A stretch of 64,000 bases of DNA from Monocercomonoides exilis (GCA_001643675.2 LSRY02000002.1:781501-845500); one strand, 5' to 3'. Counted from the stretch's first letter, positions 44,820 to 57,500 are shown. Notes: generated by a model from the letters alone, not told the origin. Numbers and translations are program-made.

Positions 44820-46596
44820 GATCGATCAGGAAGAAGATGAAGAGGAAGATGAAGAGGAAGAAAAACTTCGCAGAGAGGCATCATATCCAACCGAAGAATG
44901 AAAAGTTTATGATTTTGTTCATGTCAACTCGAGAAAAGCCATCTCCTTGAGAGGCCCAAAGACAGTGCCTGAATCTGATTATGTGGAATTATTCCGTTCT
45001 TTGACACGAGATCACACAGTTAATCCTCTGATCTGGACACATTTCAGTGCTGAGGGAGATGTTGGATTCAGGTCAATTTTAAACGTCCAAGAAGACATGC
45101 CATCAGTTGACATTTCTGATAGTGCTAAAAGCAGTGATGTAAAATTGCATGTGCATCGTGTGTTGATTACCGAGGAATTTGATGCATTTATCCCACAACA
45201 CTTGGAATTTGTGCGAGATCTTGTGGATTCTGATGATCTTCAGCTAAATGCGTCTCGAGAGACATTGCAAGAGTCAAAGATGCTTCGGCAGATTGGGGAA
45301 AAAGTTGTTCGGAAGATTATCCAGATGATATCTGAGATAGCAGAGAAAGCAGAAAGTGAGGGAGATCAATCTAACGAGAAGATCTACTGGACATACCACA
45401 GGTTTCTGAAGATGGGTGTGAGGAAGATATTCGAAACAGAGGGAGTTTGGTGTGTCTGCTTCGCTTCAACACAACAAAATCAGTGAAGACACCAATTTCG
45501 TTGGATGACTATTTGGAGAGAATGCGCCCTGGGCAGAGCAATTTCTTCTGCATTGCAGGCGATCCTGCGACCTCGAACATCCAACAGTCACCATTTTTGA
45601 CTCCGTTCAAGAAAAGAGGATTGGAAGTGCTGTTTCTTTCGGATTCAGTTAATGAGATGGTTGTGCAAGAGATGAAAGAATACGACAAGAAGCTGTTCAT
45701 TTGCGTGACGCAGGTGGAGAAGAAAGCGCTGACAACTGAGTCTGAATTTGAGCGCGAGAAATTGAGGCAGTGGAAGAAGAGATTTAAGCCTCTTGTGAAC
45801 TTCTTCAAGGAAGCACTTGGAGAGAAAGTTGAAAGAGTTGAAGTTTCAACCCGTCTGGCTGCTGATGCATGGACACCGTGTGTGCTGGCGCATGTTGAAG
45901 GATCAGCCTCGGCCAACATGGAAAGATACACCAGAGCACAAAACAGAGCAAATCCCAGTTTTTATGTGTAAGAATCGCACAAAGTGTTGGAGATTGACCC
46001 GACGAACAATCTGATCAAGGGAATAAATGTTGCTGTACAGCAGGTTGAGGCGCAGATCATTGATGGTCCAGACTTTGATGAGGAACTGGAAGAGAGAGAC
46101 GCAGTATATGAGAATTAGAAAGCAATCGGAAGAAGCTGGAGACAGTGGCACTTCTGTTGCATGATACAGCTGTGTTTGAGTCAGGCTACATTATTGGAGA
46201 TTCCAATGCATATGCATCAAAAGTGTATGATGACTAAAAAGAATGACAGGACTATCAAATGCACCAGTCAAATCAGATGAGGATATAGCAAAGGAAAAAG
46301 CGAAAGATGTGGATGACAAACCAGAGATTAAAGAAAGTACAAAGGAAGTTGAAGAAGAATGTGAAGGTGAGGAAGAGGAAGAGGACGAAGAAGAAGAGAA
46401 GAAGGATGATGATATTGTTGAGAGCAAGGATCTAGAAGAGTGGGAAGAGGCTCGATTGAGAGAGGAGAGGAGACAAAAGAAGAAGAAAGAGGAAGAGGAA
46501 AAGAAGAAAACAGGCAAAAAAGAAAGTCAAAAAGAAGAAGAAAAAGAAGGGCTCCGATCTGAATTAATCAATCTTATTGTCTTTCACTTCTCATAA
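44820..46596 (+). pseudogene. HSP90B1: HSP90 pseudogene, GRP94/endoplasmin type, 5'-truncated
   Basis: The reading begins in the acidic linker just after the inverted repeat, so the N-terminal ATPase domain is absent. Middle and C-terminal HSP90 domains are recognisable: HFSAEGDVGFRSIL, VDSDDLQLNASRETLQ, ISLDDYLERMRPGQSN and NMERYTRAQNR. Lesions, in order: a stop at 44899, a frame change near 45440-45460, a stop near 45970, a stop near 46117, a frame change near 46130, and a stop near 46235. An acidic, Lys/Glu-rich tail remains at 46243-46596. Its length and charge suit the endoplasmic-reticulum paralogue, and it contains RSEL where a KDEL-like signal might have been. It is a relic of an ER chaperone, not a working gene. 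Confidence 0.85.
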
Positions 46597-47100
46597 TTTT
46601 TCTTTTTAAGCTTTATTTGTTTTTTATCAAAAAAGATTGAACAATTGCGAGTTTTGAATCACAGATTAAAATGAATATGAATAAACAATTTTGAAAAGTT
46701 AAGCTATTCTTCAAGATATTCTTCCGGGTTTTTTTTTATTTGAAGCAGTACAGTTTTTTCCTCATTGAAAAAAATATTAAACAGCTGCAAATAATCTATC
46801 TTTATTCCTCAATAATCCAAAAATGTTAAAGTGAGCTGTTTTTTATTATTTTTTTTCAAAAGGGAACTCAATGAAGAGATATGTTTTGTTTTTGCTTGCA
46901 TTGTTTTGTTTTTTTTTTTTTCAATAATAACACCAAATAGTTTTAATATTCAATAAATCTGGAAGAAAAAATCACCAAAAACTATCCACAATTGTGAATC
47001 TGGGTTGATTGAATAATTTCAACAGCATCAAACTTTTTTCAACATACAGATATCGCACAAAATTCCTGACATCGCACAAAATACTTGACAAGATTGATTT
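46597..47100. other. AT-rich spacer with repeat fragments
   Basis: No coding signal. The end (about 47040-47100) holds two adjacent copies of a motif like ATCGCACAAAAT, which recurs reverse-complemented near 52815-52855 inside the large element. Confidence 0.45.
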
Positions 47101-47389
47101 CACAATGACTGTAGGAGGAATATTTCTGACAATTTTCCTCAAAATATACCTCATCAATGCAAACTCATTTAATATTCAAAAAATTCAAAAAAGCTTCATT
47201 TGTGTTCAGAAAAAATAAAATTCGAAATCTCGAAGAAATAGGATTTTGAGTTTCCCCGAGATTTTAATAATAATTATTTTCTGAGCACAAATGAAACCTT
47301 TTTGAAACTTTTGAATATCAAATGAGTTTGTATTGATGAGATATATTTTGAGTAAAATAGTCAGAAATATTCCTCCTACAGTTATTGTG
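47101..47389. repeat. Inverted repeat with about 104-bp arms
   Basis: Left arm 47101-47204 and right arm 47286-47389 are imperfect reverse complements, starting CACAATGACTGTAGGAGGAA versus CACAATAACTGTAGGAGGAA. By eye identity is roughly 85-90%. The spacer is 81 bp. The right arm abuts the next repeat directly. Confidence 0.75.
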
Positions 47390-47457
47390 AATAGGCCTTT
47401 GCGACAAGGAAATTTTTAGCGATGCGTGTCGGTCGAAAGACTTGGACTGTGTCGAGT

Positions 47458-47509
<52 letters not shown>
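47390..47509 (+). repeat. Dispersed AGGCCTTTGCGACA repeat with T51 tail
   Basis: AATAGGCCTTTGCGACAAG at 47390 is followed by a GTCGGTCGA core and GTCGAGTGT, and it ends in a T51 run (47459-47509). A closely similar copy in opposite orientation is at 62398-62511. The same lead motif closes the inner ends of the 52.5-53.65 kb element. Confidence 0.7.
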
Positions 47510-47512
<3 letters not shown>

Positions 47513-48429
47513 CAATAAATATTTATGAACTTTTTTATTTTTATTACTCTTTTATTTTTTCAAAATAAGTTATTGTTTGTGATTAACAAAGAATTTTTAT
47601 CTTTTTGTATTTTTGACTAATTGCTTTGCCTTATTTTGAATAGAATATTAATTTGATACTCATTTTTCTTGAACGAGAAATAAAGTTTTTCTTTTTCAAA
47701 AGCATCTTTTCTCTGAAACATCATCAAACTATTTTCATATCGTTTCAACTTTTCGTTAGTAATTCTGAAATTTTCATTGGAAGATGAAACAATAATTCAC
47801 AAAAATCAAATTCAAACCCAAAGCATAATTCAAATTCAAATTCAAAAACAATAATTAGATCTTTAAGAGCATTGAGATTCAGCTCAGATTATTTGGAAAA
47901 TATTAAATAAAGGATTATAAATCAGCGCTGTGTTTTTACGTTTCGAGTCATCTGTTCCTGAACTTCCGCAGCATTAAATGACCAATCTGAAGACCGACCA
48001 ATTAAAGTAATTTTGCTTCCAACAATGTAACTTTATTTATTCATGTCAAAGGCAATTGGAAGATGATAAGCAAATGCAGGTTTGATGAAAAAGGTTCAGC
48101 TTTTTCAATGAAGAAGACAAAATAAAAATGGCTGGATTGCATTTGTTACAGGAAAAGATGTTGGAGCGACAAACAGAAGTTATTGCATCAATTATTTTTT
48201 CCAACTGAAAGAAAACGAAGCAGCAAAGGTGGTGAGCAGATAGGGGCTCGAATTACAAGGTGAGAAAAGAGCAGGATTGTTGTATTGCCGGAAACGATAA
48301 AACGTTCCAGTTCAGCAGCTCAACTGTTTTAAACAGCATTCGATTGCACTTTGAAGTGCGGAGAGAAAGCAAAAGTTAAGATAGCGAGTGAAGATAGGGC
48401 ACAGGAAGTGATATTCGATATGAAGAGAC
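47510..48429. other. AT-rich spacer with possible relic
   Basis: Mostly AT-rich. Near 48140-48240 a short plus-strand stretch reads like protein but is soon closed by stops. Nothing can be named. Confidence 0.35.
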
Positions 48430-49330
48430 AGCTGTAGAAGGTGGCAGCGAATGTGTACGGGAACGAGGAGAATTCTGCATGGCATGACAACACAAAGAAG
48501 ACTTGGCATATGGGTGCTGAGAGGACTTTTTCGTGATGCAGATGTTCCTTTTGCACCTCTGGTCTGTGCTTCCAATAGAGAACCTTCTTCAGCTAGGTTG
48601 CCTTCTCTGCTGCATGTTGAAAAGGGAATTTCGAACAGAACAATTAATCCTCCTTTCCCCTTCAGTCGAGTTCTGAGGACTGTTTGCATCCGTAACTGAG
48701 AGTTAAACAAAAGCGGGAGGTGGCCATTCATAAAACGTGTGAAGATGGCGTTTCGAGAGAAAAAATGAAGGCAGAAAGAGGCAGGTCGTTAAGCATCTTG
48801 TTTCTTTTTTGCATGGAAATTTGGATGTGCCTGTGTTCAGTGGAATCAATATTTGTTTTGAAGTCCGAGAAAATAAAAAAGATGAAGTTAGCGAGTCATA
48901 TGGAAACATTGTGGATGAAAGCGCAGAAAATAATGCAGTTAAAGCATATGCAACTCCATATGTGTTCAACATAATTTTTTCTTCCATCTGATGTTGCGAA
49001 CCAGCAGCCATCTGGTGTGTTAAAAAAATCGAGGTGATGCACTTCATCAAATACAAAGAATCGAGTTCGTCTAGTTGAAAAGGCTCCTCTTTCTGTATAA
49101 TTCGTTCTCTTCAAACGGAAGAATGCTCTTGACTTTTCCCGCTGAGCAATGAATCGCCTTTGTTGTCTTCGTTGCCTCTTTCTCTTTGTCTGCTTCATCA
49201 GCTTCCGCTCCTCTGCTTCTGTTCAGTTTCTGCTAAAAACTCGTGAATCTTTATTTCCTTCTGTTCCGTCTTTTTCTTTTTTTTTCCTCACCTCTTCTTT
49301 CTTCTCCAAATGCTTTCATCATGTGATTTA
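48430..49330. pseudogene. Unidentified decayed coding region
   Basis: This is GC-richer than its surroundings. Both strands have stop-bounded, protein-like stretches: plus 48740-48990 (contains VPVFSGINICFEV) and minus 49198-48896 (contains FFVFDEVHHLDFFNTPDGCW). None extends beyond about 100 residues and I find no family. The composition suggests an old gene losing its frame. I cannot decide the original strand. Confidence 0.35.
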
Positions 49331-51430
49331 ACATTTATTCTCCAACCGCTGTCTATGATCCGCAGCACAATTACTCGGGTTGTCAATGGAATTGTTGGCA
49401 TTGAATGAGTTCTGAAATATATATCAGTTTTATTTCCCTTGTGCTTGCGATGTGAGATGATGAAAAGAATATGAACTTTGCGGCTCAGGTTGAACGAATG
49501 AACATCCAACTGTAAGCGAGATGATTGGGGCAGAAGAAGAAAAAGGAGAAAAAGGCTGTGAATAACCCACTGCGTTTTGCCTATTCTTTAAGGAGAAGGA
49601 CCATTTCTGTCCTTTCTCATTCTGCTTGCGCATCAGTCCTTGTGGAAGCAGACTGTGCTCCCTCTGTGTCTTCTCCTGAGAGTTTCTATAAACAAACAAC
49701 GATTCCAAAATGATGCCTGTGGAAGTTACAAACCTTCGCCAAATTAATTGATGTTTTCATTTGCGACTCAATGTGGGACTTGAGCAGCAGCTTGGGATCT
49801 TCACAGAAGTGCATTTTGCGCCGCCAGCGAAAGATGTATTTTTTCTTTGCATTTAACGGTTTGATTGCATTCTTTTCCTTCTTAATATCTAATTCAGGAT
49901 GGAAAATATGATATTCATCTCTCAAGGCTGTACCAGAGTCACAGTTGGTGATTAAAACTATTCCATCGAAAACATCTCTAATAATCCTTCTCTCACTCTG
50001 ATCGAAACACATGCAGAATAGAAATCAAACACTGGAATACATCATGAAACTCCCTTGCTTTTTTGCTGCGTTTCACACATTTATCACACAGCTGGAGTCG
50101 ATGACGATGAGCTTTTTAACGACGGATATGAACAAGATGGAGATGATAGGTGATTGATGACTTTGTGCATTTCGGTTGGAGAGTTCGATGTCTCATCTCA
50201 CAAATATTTGTTGTCTTCACATTGCGATCTCATTTTCTTTCTTCTTCAGCTTTTTTTTTTCATCGCAATCAGTATCCTTCATCGCTTCAACATTTTCTTT
50301 CTTTCTTTCTTTTTCTCTTTTTTTTTTTATTAACATCTATCTTATTTCCTTCTTCGACCTTTTCCTAAATAAAATGCATTTGCAGTATTTGCTCATATGT
50401 TTCTGCTTTTCTTTTCTTCATTCTCGTCTTCATCTTTCGATGAATTAACTGTTTTGTCTCTTTCGCCTAATGACTGCCTGATGCGTCCAACAACTTCCTG
50501 TGTGTTAATTGACCTCTTTTCATAATGGGATCGTAAGAGGCTGTGATCAAACATTGTATCTTTCCATTCAGTGCACCGAAGTGATGGCTTATGAATGGAA
50601 GCTCATCAACTCGACGACTTCTATGAGATGGACTTTCAGACGAGGACAAGGAAGGCTTTTGGAGAGGAAAGAAGAAGATGAAGGAGAAGAACGGTGAGTG
50701 AAAAGAAACAAATGATGGATGAGGTTCTGAATAAAAGAAGCGAAGTTTGTTTCAAGCTGAATTCTTGAGGGAAAATGTTTATTTATTAGAATTTGAAGAA
50801 AATGAAGTATTTGTGGAAGAAGATAAGGAAGAAAATTAAGATAAGGATGAAGATGAAGAAGCAGACAAACGATGTTTGACAGAAGTTAATACAGTTCCAG
50901 AAGCTATCCTTTTTGCAGTCTTCTGCAGAATCGTCTGCTGAGCTGGTATTTGATTTTGAAACAAAAAGCTTTATGACTCTTTTAAAGTCATCCATTTGCG
51001 TGAGTGGAACATAAGGCGGCAGTCAATAAACTTTGCTTTGTAGAATAGCAGCAACTCATTGTCTTTTGTGTGCTCTTTAGCCATTTCACTGTCGCAAATC
51101 TCAGGCTACGAAGAGAGAAGAGAAGGATTCATAACATCATTATACAGCCTCATGTGTATTTGCAGTGAAAAGTGCGAATAGACAATCATCTATGTGGTTT
51201 TGGGCTGCATGACTGGATCAAAGATGTGCACACACAAACGAACCGCAAAAATCAATGTGACTGTTCATCTGCTGCTCATCGCCTTTGCTCCCCAGTTGGT
51301 TCGGTAGCACCCCTCTCATTTCCTGAATCAGCTGTAATATCTCGTTGTTTATCTTTAAGGAAACCAGAACCTGCCATGTTGTCAGATCAAACTCCATCAT
51401 CTCCTTCTCCCTGGTATATATCTCCTATCA
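49331..51430 (-). pseudogene. Unidentified decayed coding region(s)
   Basis: On the minus strand, 50012-49686 reads like real protein (contains DVFDGIVLITNCDSGTALRD), with an intron-like GTTTGT...TATAG after SINLAK. At 51120-50790 two protein-like frames (EMAKEHTKDNELLLFYKAKF and DDFKRVIKLFVSK) are separated by a frame change near 51010. Stops interrupt everything else. I do not recognise a family. Introns could explain some of the breaks, but not all. Confidence 0.35.
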
Positions 51431-51710
51431 AATAGCACAGCCTTGCATGGCTTCCACAAATTGAGAGAAGTTAGATGCTTGGAATGAAACCCGTATCTCT
51501 GTTCCTTTTGTAAAGCATGCAGCAGAGCCATAATTCCTCTTACAAACAGATAGATAAACCTCATTCCCGGACTTCTCTTACTTCAATCCTGGGCGAAAAA
51601 ATAAATAAGTTAAGAAGAAAAAGAAAATTGAGCACTTTGAGCTGAATAAGACTGAGTAAGACTTCTTTTTGCAGGTGGTATCAAAATGAAATCAAGTTTC
51701 ATCTCCATGT

Positions 51711-52085
51711 TTAAATTCCTTGCTGTGTATTTGCAAGTGCTTGTACTAAATAGTGTGCGAATTCTCTTATTGAAGAAATCGATGGCCCGCAGCTGACTCC
51801 TATCCATCTCAGAGTCTTTAGAAGCTTCAGCAATGGATCTTCTTGTTCAGCACACAAATCATTTCTATGGCACAGATACTTTATGAACGCACAATTCATC
51901 ATTTTCTTCTTCAATGAATATGTAAATTTCCTTATCTTCTTCAAAATCTTAGTAATTTCTTTTTCTTTTTCTTTCTTCCGTAAAAAAAATATTGAATTGT
52001 GATCATCTTCATATTTTCGCTTCTTATAGCAATTTCCAATTGAATGAGTCTCTTTTCCTTTTGAATTCGTAATTAAATTATTCAA
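51711..52085 (-). CDS. Short hypothetical reading frame, possibly a gene remnant
   Basis: 124 residues ending at TAG or TAA near 51711. The first half is Lys-rich and AT-driven. The second half (LCAEQEDPLLKLLKTLRWIG, then SSIREFAHYLVQALAN) has helical, protein-like composition. No family recognised. It lies in the relic-rich island, so an exon or remnant is as likely as a gene. Confidence 0.25.
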   Translation of the reverse strand: MNNLITNSKGKETHSIGNCYKKRKYEDDHNSIFFLRKKEKEKEITKILKKIRKFTYSLKKKMMNCAFIKYLCHRNDLCAEQEDPLLKLLKTLRWIGVSCGPSISSIREFAHYLVQALANTQQGI

Positions 52086-52497
52086 ATTATCACAATAAAT
52101 ATTAAAATATCTTCACAAGCATTGACAACTTGTTAAATATCTATATCCTGCCTTACGTATTCAAACTTAAAAGCAAAGATATGAGTTAAACCTTCGACAT
52201 ATTTTTTCCAGCGGTTTCCAGGAATATTGTGTTTTTAAACAAAATAAAAAAAAATATAATTATGGATTCAATTCAATTTCTTTTAACAGATTGCAATTAT
52301 TTAAATATTAATATCCATAAACAGAAAAAGTGTGAAACAAAATGTGGCATCAAACGAATGAAAATATCGAAAAATATATCAAAAACACAAATTCCATCTC
52401 TGTCATATTTTTATGAATGTTCCTTATAATTATCTTTTAATAGAATAAATAAAAAAACTATGTTTGAAAGACAAAACGATTTCAAAATAGAACATTC

Positions 52498-52806
52498 GTT
52501 CGACAGATTGATCTTTTCGACCGACTGATCTTTCTACCGACTGATCTTTGTCGTTCGACTGATCTCGACAAAGATCTGTCGATAACCCATTGAATATTTC
52601 TAATATCAAAAAACTAAATATTTGTTTGCTCGAATCTTGTGAAATTTTATTTTATAAATAATAAAAAATATAACTCAATGAAAACAAAAAAGCAATATTT
52701 ATATATAAATGTGTTTTCATCGAACAAAAAATTAAATTCAAGCGAACTGTTTTGTCGGTCGACTTGTCGAGCTGATGAAAAAATGTCGGTCTGTCGCAAA
52801 GGTCTA
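52498..52806 (+). repeat. Left terminal inverted repeat
   Basis: GTCG/GATC-rich outer block with short internal direct repeats of ACTGATCTTT, an AT-rich middle, and a conserved inner block ending TGTCGCAAAGGTCT. Confidence 0.7.
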
Positions 52807-53344
52807 ATTGTGAAATCGATATTGTCCTGTATTTTGTGCGACATCTGTATTTGAAATTCAATTCAGTTGTTTTTTTATGACCTCTGTAACATGACTAGAG
52901 AAATTTGAAACAATGAAAATATTTCTGAAAAGATTTTGTCGAATTGTCAAATTTTTTCATTTTGAGACCTTTCAACAATTTTTATTTTGCAATAATGTTG
53001 TTAACATCTGTGATTATTATTGAAATCATATTTTTTCATTCAAAAATTTCCGTTCAAGTGTTTCCTTTGAACATAAATTCATGATCACTGAAGAGTGAAA
53101 AGCCTCAATAAAGACATATGAATATTGATTTCATCTGATTCACTTAATCTAAATTCAATTGTGATCAATAAAGCATTTGAATTCTAAAGCTCTTTTCAAT
53201 AACAAGCAAATTTTGATAAATCTGCAACACGAAAAAAGATATGATTTCAAAAATAATCACACACATTGATATTTCGACAGATGAAAGAAATGGAAAGAGA
53301 AAAATTGGAAAATTTTTAAAACTAAGTTTTGCTTATTTTTGTTT

Positions 53345-53651
53345 AGGCCTTTGCGACAGACCGACATTTTTTCATTAGCTCGACAAGTCGACCGACAAGA
53401 CATTAAGCATAATTTTTCTTTTTTGATTAACGAAAAAACATTCAAATAAAAAAATGCACTTTTGTTTCCATTGAATAATTTTTTTTATAAATTAAAAAAT
53501 ATAATTTCACTGGATTCTAACAAATAAATATTTTATTTATTGATTTTTAGAAATTTCAATGGGTTATCGACAGATCTTTGTCGAGATCAGTCGAACGACA
53601 AAGATCAGTCGGTCGAAAGATCAGTCTGTCGAAAAGATCAATCTGTCGAAC
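53345..53651 (-). repeat. Right terminal inverted repeat
   Basis: Reverse-complement partner of the left arm. It begins AGGCCTTTGCGACAGACCG and ends AATCTGTCGAAC. Confidence 0.7.
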
Positions 53652-54530
53652 AGATTCACTTTTTTGAAAACATTTCTTCTAGACCTGTGTGACATGACAC
53701 GAAAAATTCGAAAAAACTCAAAAATGACAGACACGATCTTTTGATTTTGTCATTTTTTTGTCACTCAAATAAATAAAGTGGAATTATTAACTATTAAAAA
53801 TTTTAACTCATTAAAACGTTAAAAAACATGCAAATGTTTTTGTATCTTATTTTATTCAACTTTCAAAGAAATCAAAACACTTTCTTATTAATAAAAAAAA
53901 AGTGACAAATTGATCAAATAAATATATTGTGGTTTTGTCACTTGTCAGATCTGTCACTGACATGTCAGATCTGTCATTTTGTCATTTTTTAAAACACTCC
54001 TTAATACTTGTTGAAATCGAAAAGCTAATATATTTCGTTTATTTGTGAGGAAAATTCTTATTTGTCACAAAACGATCTGACAAAATGAAATTTATTTTGT
54101 TTGATTGTTTCGATGGATTTTTGTTGTTTTTAAATGGTTTTTTTGGTAAACATTCTTGTTTTTAGGTTTTTGTTTAAGTTTTTATTTTGTTTTTTTTTTT
54201 TTAAAATTTGTTTAAATATTATTTGTTTCAAGAATTCTTTATGTTGATTTTCATTTTTGTTTTTCGAGCCGTTGAAGACATGGAGCAATAAATATTTAGC
54301 AGATTAAAATTATATCGCTTTTATTTTTACTGAAAGTTTTATAAACCATTTGCAATTGTATGATTTTAACTTGTTTTTAAAGTTAACAAAAATCTTGAAA
54401 AATCAACGTTCAAAGAGTAATTGTTCATTAACAACGTAAAACAAACACAAATATATATCTTTTTAAAGTAATGAATAAATTTTCTATTTTCGATTTAAGC
54501 AAGAGTTTAAAAAAAATATCTTTCAAAAAA
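53652..54530. other. AT-rich spacer with GTCA-type short repeats
   Basis: This holds a CTGTGTGACATGACA motif near 53684 that also occurs near 58980 (reverse complement) and, diverged, near 52883. At about 53938-53985 lies a cluster of TCAGATCTGTCA palindromes. No coding signal. Confidence 0.45.
53938..53985. repeat. Clustered TCAGATCTGTCA palindromes
   Basis: TGTCAGATCTGTCA occurs twice within about 30 bp, separated by CTGACA, followed by GTCATTTTGTCATTTT. Each unit is self-complementary around AGATCT. Confidence 0.6.
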
Positions 54531-57500
54531 TTAAAATAAAAAATTGAAATCAGAATTCCATGAATGAATATTTTCAAGCTTCTTTAAAAAAATCATAAAG
54601 CATTCCGTTTGAAAAATCCCCATCTTTATCTTCTTTGTTTTATTTCTTCCATACTGCAGCATGAACAGCGAATTCCAAATGTCCATACTCAGTTTTTCAT
54701 AAAGCGATGAACAGGCCATTGCATCCACCAAATTCGACATTGATGAAGTGGTTGGGCACAGATCCTCCCCATGAATAAATGTTGTATCAGAATCTGTGGT
54801 TGAAGTTGATGAAACGGATGGCGAGGTTGTTCTGTTTCCTGTCTCTTCAACATCTTCTTCCTTTTCCAGCATCCATTGAGGGATCTTGTCTGAATCTCTT
54901 CCCAAGATATATTCAGTTGAGCCACTCTCAGAAAGAAGATGCTCTGATGATTCTGAGTGTCCCAAACGTTTCTCATACACTCTCTTCTTTATTCTCTCCT
55001 CGTTCTTCTTCTCTGTCTCTCCTCCATTGCTCCACCGGTGACATCTCCATCGTCACCATCTCAATCAGCTTCGGATCCTTCGACACCACGTCAGCCACTA
55101 TCTTCTTCAAGCCCTTGTTCTCATTCTTCGCTTTCAGCCTCCGCACAACCAGAACAGCAGGAACATCTGGCCGAAGACAACAATGAGAAACTCCAGCCAG
55201 TGTGGGAGTACAAGCGTAGCTGCTTCGACTGGCTATACAGTACTAGCAGGCTCTGATTCGTTTTTGAAAATGAGGGGTTGTGCTATACACAGAACACCAT
55301 AGGCACTGCCAAATAGAATAGTTATAGTAATTACGGAAGTGGAGAGCAAATGTGTGAATGTGGCAATCGGGACATGCACTCAGGCCTCGCTCTCCGACAC
55401 ATACCCTTCGTCTACGGATACGTTGCTATAGACAATTTCCACACTATCTGCGATTGTGACGAGGCGGAAAGCGAGTGCGCGTTGCAGGAGAAGCGATCAA
55501 AACAGTTAAGCTCCACGAGGCTATAGGTCTCCTGAGCGGCAAGTGATGAAAATAAGGGGACGAAGAATGATGAGGTGAAGACGGAGATGATTCCAGCCAG
55601 GGGACGCTCCTCGTTCCGGATCTGCAAAGAAGTGTTGCCAAAAGCACATTCACCTCGTTTTAAGATCGCCAGAGTCAGCGATTGAAAATCTGAGTTGGTG
55701 ATTTTTGAGCAGGAAGACGATTGGCTGCTTTACTAACCGTCACTTCAGGCAGAGGGGATGTTACTCACAAAACGTTGCATTGTTGATGCGGACAGCACCT
55801 CAAGAGATAGATAACGTTCTATTAGATGCACTTGAAAAATTGAGATTAATGATGACTGCTGCTGTGTTGCATAAATCAACAAGGAGATTCTGTCGCAGCT
55901 GTTTCCGTTTATTATTGCGATGCATTCAATGTGAGCTCTTTCAATGAATCATGCTACAAGCGAGAGTTCGGGTGTATTTCTCACATTTTAATGCTCCCAT
56001 TCCGTGCAGGTTTATCTGCATTGCAGTCAGAAGATGAGGCACAAGGCAAGAATGTCCAGTTGCGCAGGGCAATGTGTGAAGAAAGGGAAGACGCAGGAAG
56101 TGCAGACGTTGTGAAGGAGGTGTCGGAGCTGGTGTTGGAGCCTACGTTTGTTCAGTTGTGAAAAAATGATCAGGAAAAGGCAAGATCTTCCACTGATGTG
56201 GAGGGGAGGAAGAGGGTTCCTCCTTGCGAAACAAATGATGCTCAGCAGACAGACTGTGAGGCGAGGTGTTCCTGAACTGACAGAACTCGAAGGCGCTGGA
56301 GCACAGCTGGAGTAAAAGGTATTTTATGCCTGCGAGGGCAACATAGTCGGCATCGGAGAGAAGGAAAGGCGAGAGAGCGAACTTGAGGTGCAAGGCTGAG
56401 CAATTGTTTACTGGAACGTTGTAACACAACATAGCGAGCAGAGAGGATTTAAGTTGCATTTGGCAAATGAGAAGGAGATGCGCCAATTGGTGTTGTTCAT
56501 ATCAACACTGTCAGAGGACCAAAAGGGAAACACGAAGTAGAGGGTGAAATGTTCCATCCGGAAGTTTGCAGAGGTTGCAAGGAAGGCGAGGAAGAATAAG
56601 ATAACAGAATCGAAACGAATTAGTGAAGGACTGAGACTTTTACTATCAGTTGCTCACGCTTGTTGTTTTGCACTGGGAGCAGATAGCTTTGTGTAGCGAT
56701 ACAAACCGTTGAGAGTATTAGGATCGATTAAGTTTATAATATTCTTCATTCTAAAATCGGAAACGAGCTTCAAACTCTCCAAACTGCTTGCTGTTCTCGT
56801 GATTGTCCCTGACCGAATACACAAATACCTTCTCGCTATGGAACTTCACAATTCTCTTCAGCAGATCTTCTTCATCCAGATACATGTCCGAGGTGCACCC
56901 CCATATTGCGAGTTCTTTCACAAATGTATCTCTGAAGTTCAGCAAAAACTGATTATCTTCAATCTGTACTTCTATCGAGTGGCACTTCACAAACAAATCT
57001 CTTCCATGATATGCGGCATTGCCCTTGAACGTGATGATCGACAGCACAAATGCTGCTGGCTCCGCAGCTGCAGATGTGCATTCCAAAAACAAGCATCTAC
57101 CCCTTCCAGTTGATGAGCAGAAGCAGTCGGTAATTGAAGAATACAAGCAGTCAAAACTTCCTCCTTCATTCAATCTGAACAAAATGGTCCCTCCATTTTC
57201 TCATCCTGAACCACCACGTTTTTTGATTGTTGCATTGCGGATGACCATTTTAATTGGGTCAAGGTCTGCGCTTCGGATCATTGCAATGCCACCAGCTGCG
57301 CTCTCGGTCACTTGCTCAAGCGTGTTCCATTCAACAGCAGAACTTTCATCGGCTTCGGGGTTCGTGTTCTTGTCTTCAGCAAAAGACCTATCAATATGCA
57401 ATCCGCTTCTGCCTTCCAGCTTTATATTTTTCATTGTCAAGCTTCTGAATGTCAAAGATGCTGCAGATGCGATTGATATGATGTCAGAGGAAAATGAAAG

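Larger units (their letters stand above)
52498..53651. mobile_element. 1.15-kb element with about 308-bp terminal inverted repeats
   Basis: The left terminus 52498-52806 and right terminus 53345-53651 are reverse complements over their ends. The outer about 100 bp are nearly identical (GTTCGACAGATTGATCTTTT, then repeats of CGACCGACTGATCTTT, and GATCTGTCGATAACCCATTG). The middle of each arm is AT-rich and diverged. The inner about 65 bp are again conserved (GTCGGTCGACTTGTCGAGCT, then TGTCGCAAAGG). The interior (about 540 bp) has no long open frame, so the element is non-autonomous, MITE-like. I see no obvious target-site duplication: both flanks are AT-rich. The superfamily is unknown. Confidence 0.7.

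Noticed and set aside
44820-46596. HSP90 region as a functional gene with introns
   Set aside because: The frame changes lack GT...AG borders and several stops fall within conserved blocks.
53938-53985. CRISPR-like array
   Set aside because: Only two short palindromic units, no regular spacers, and a eukaryotic context.
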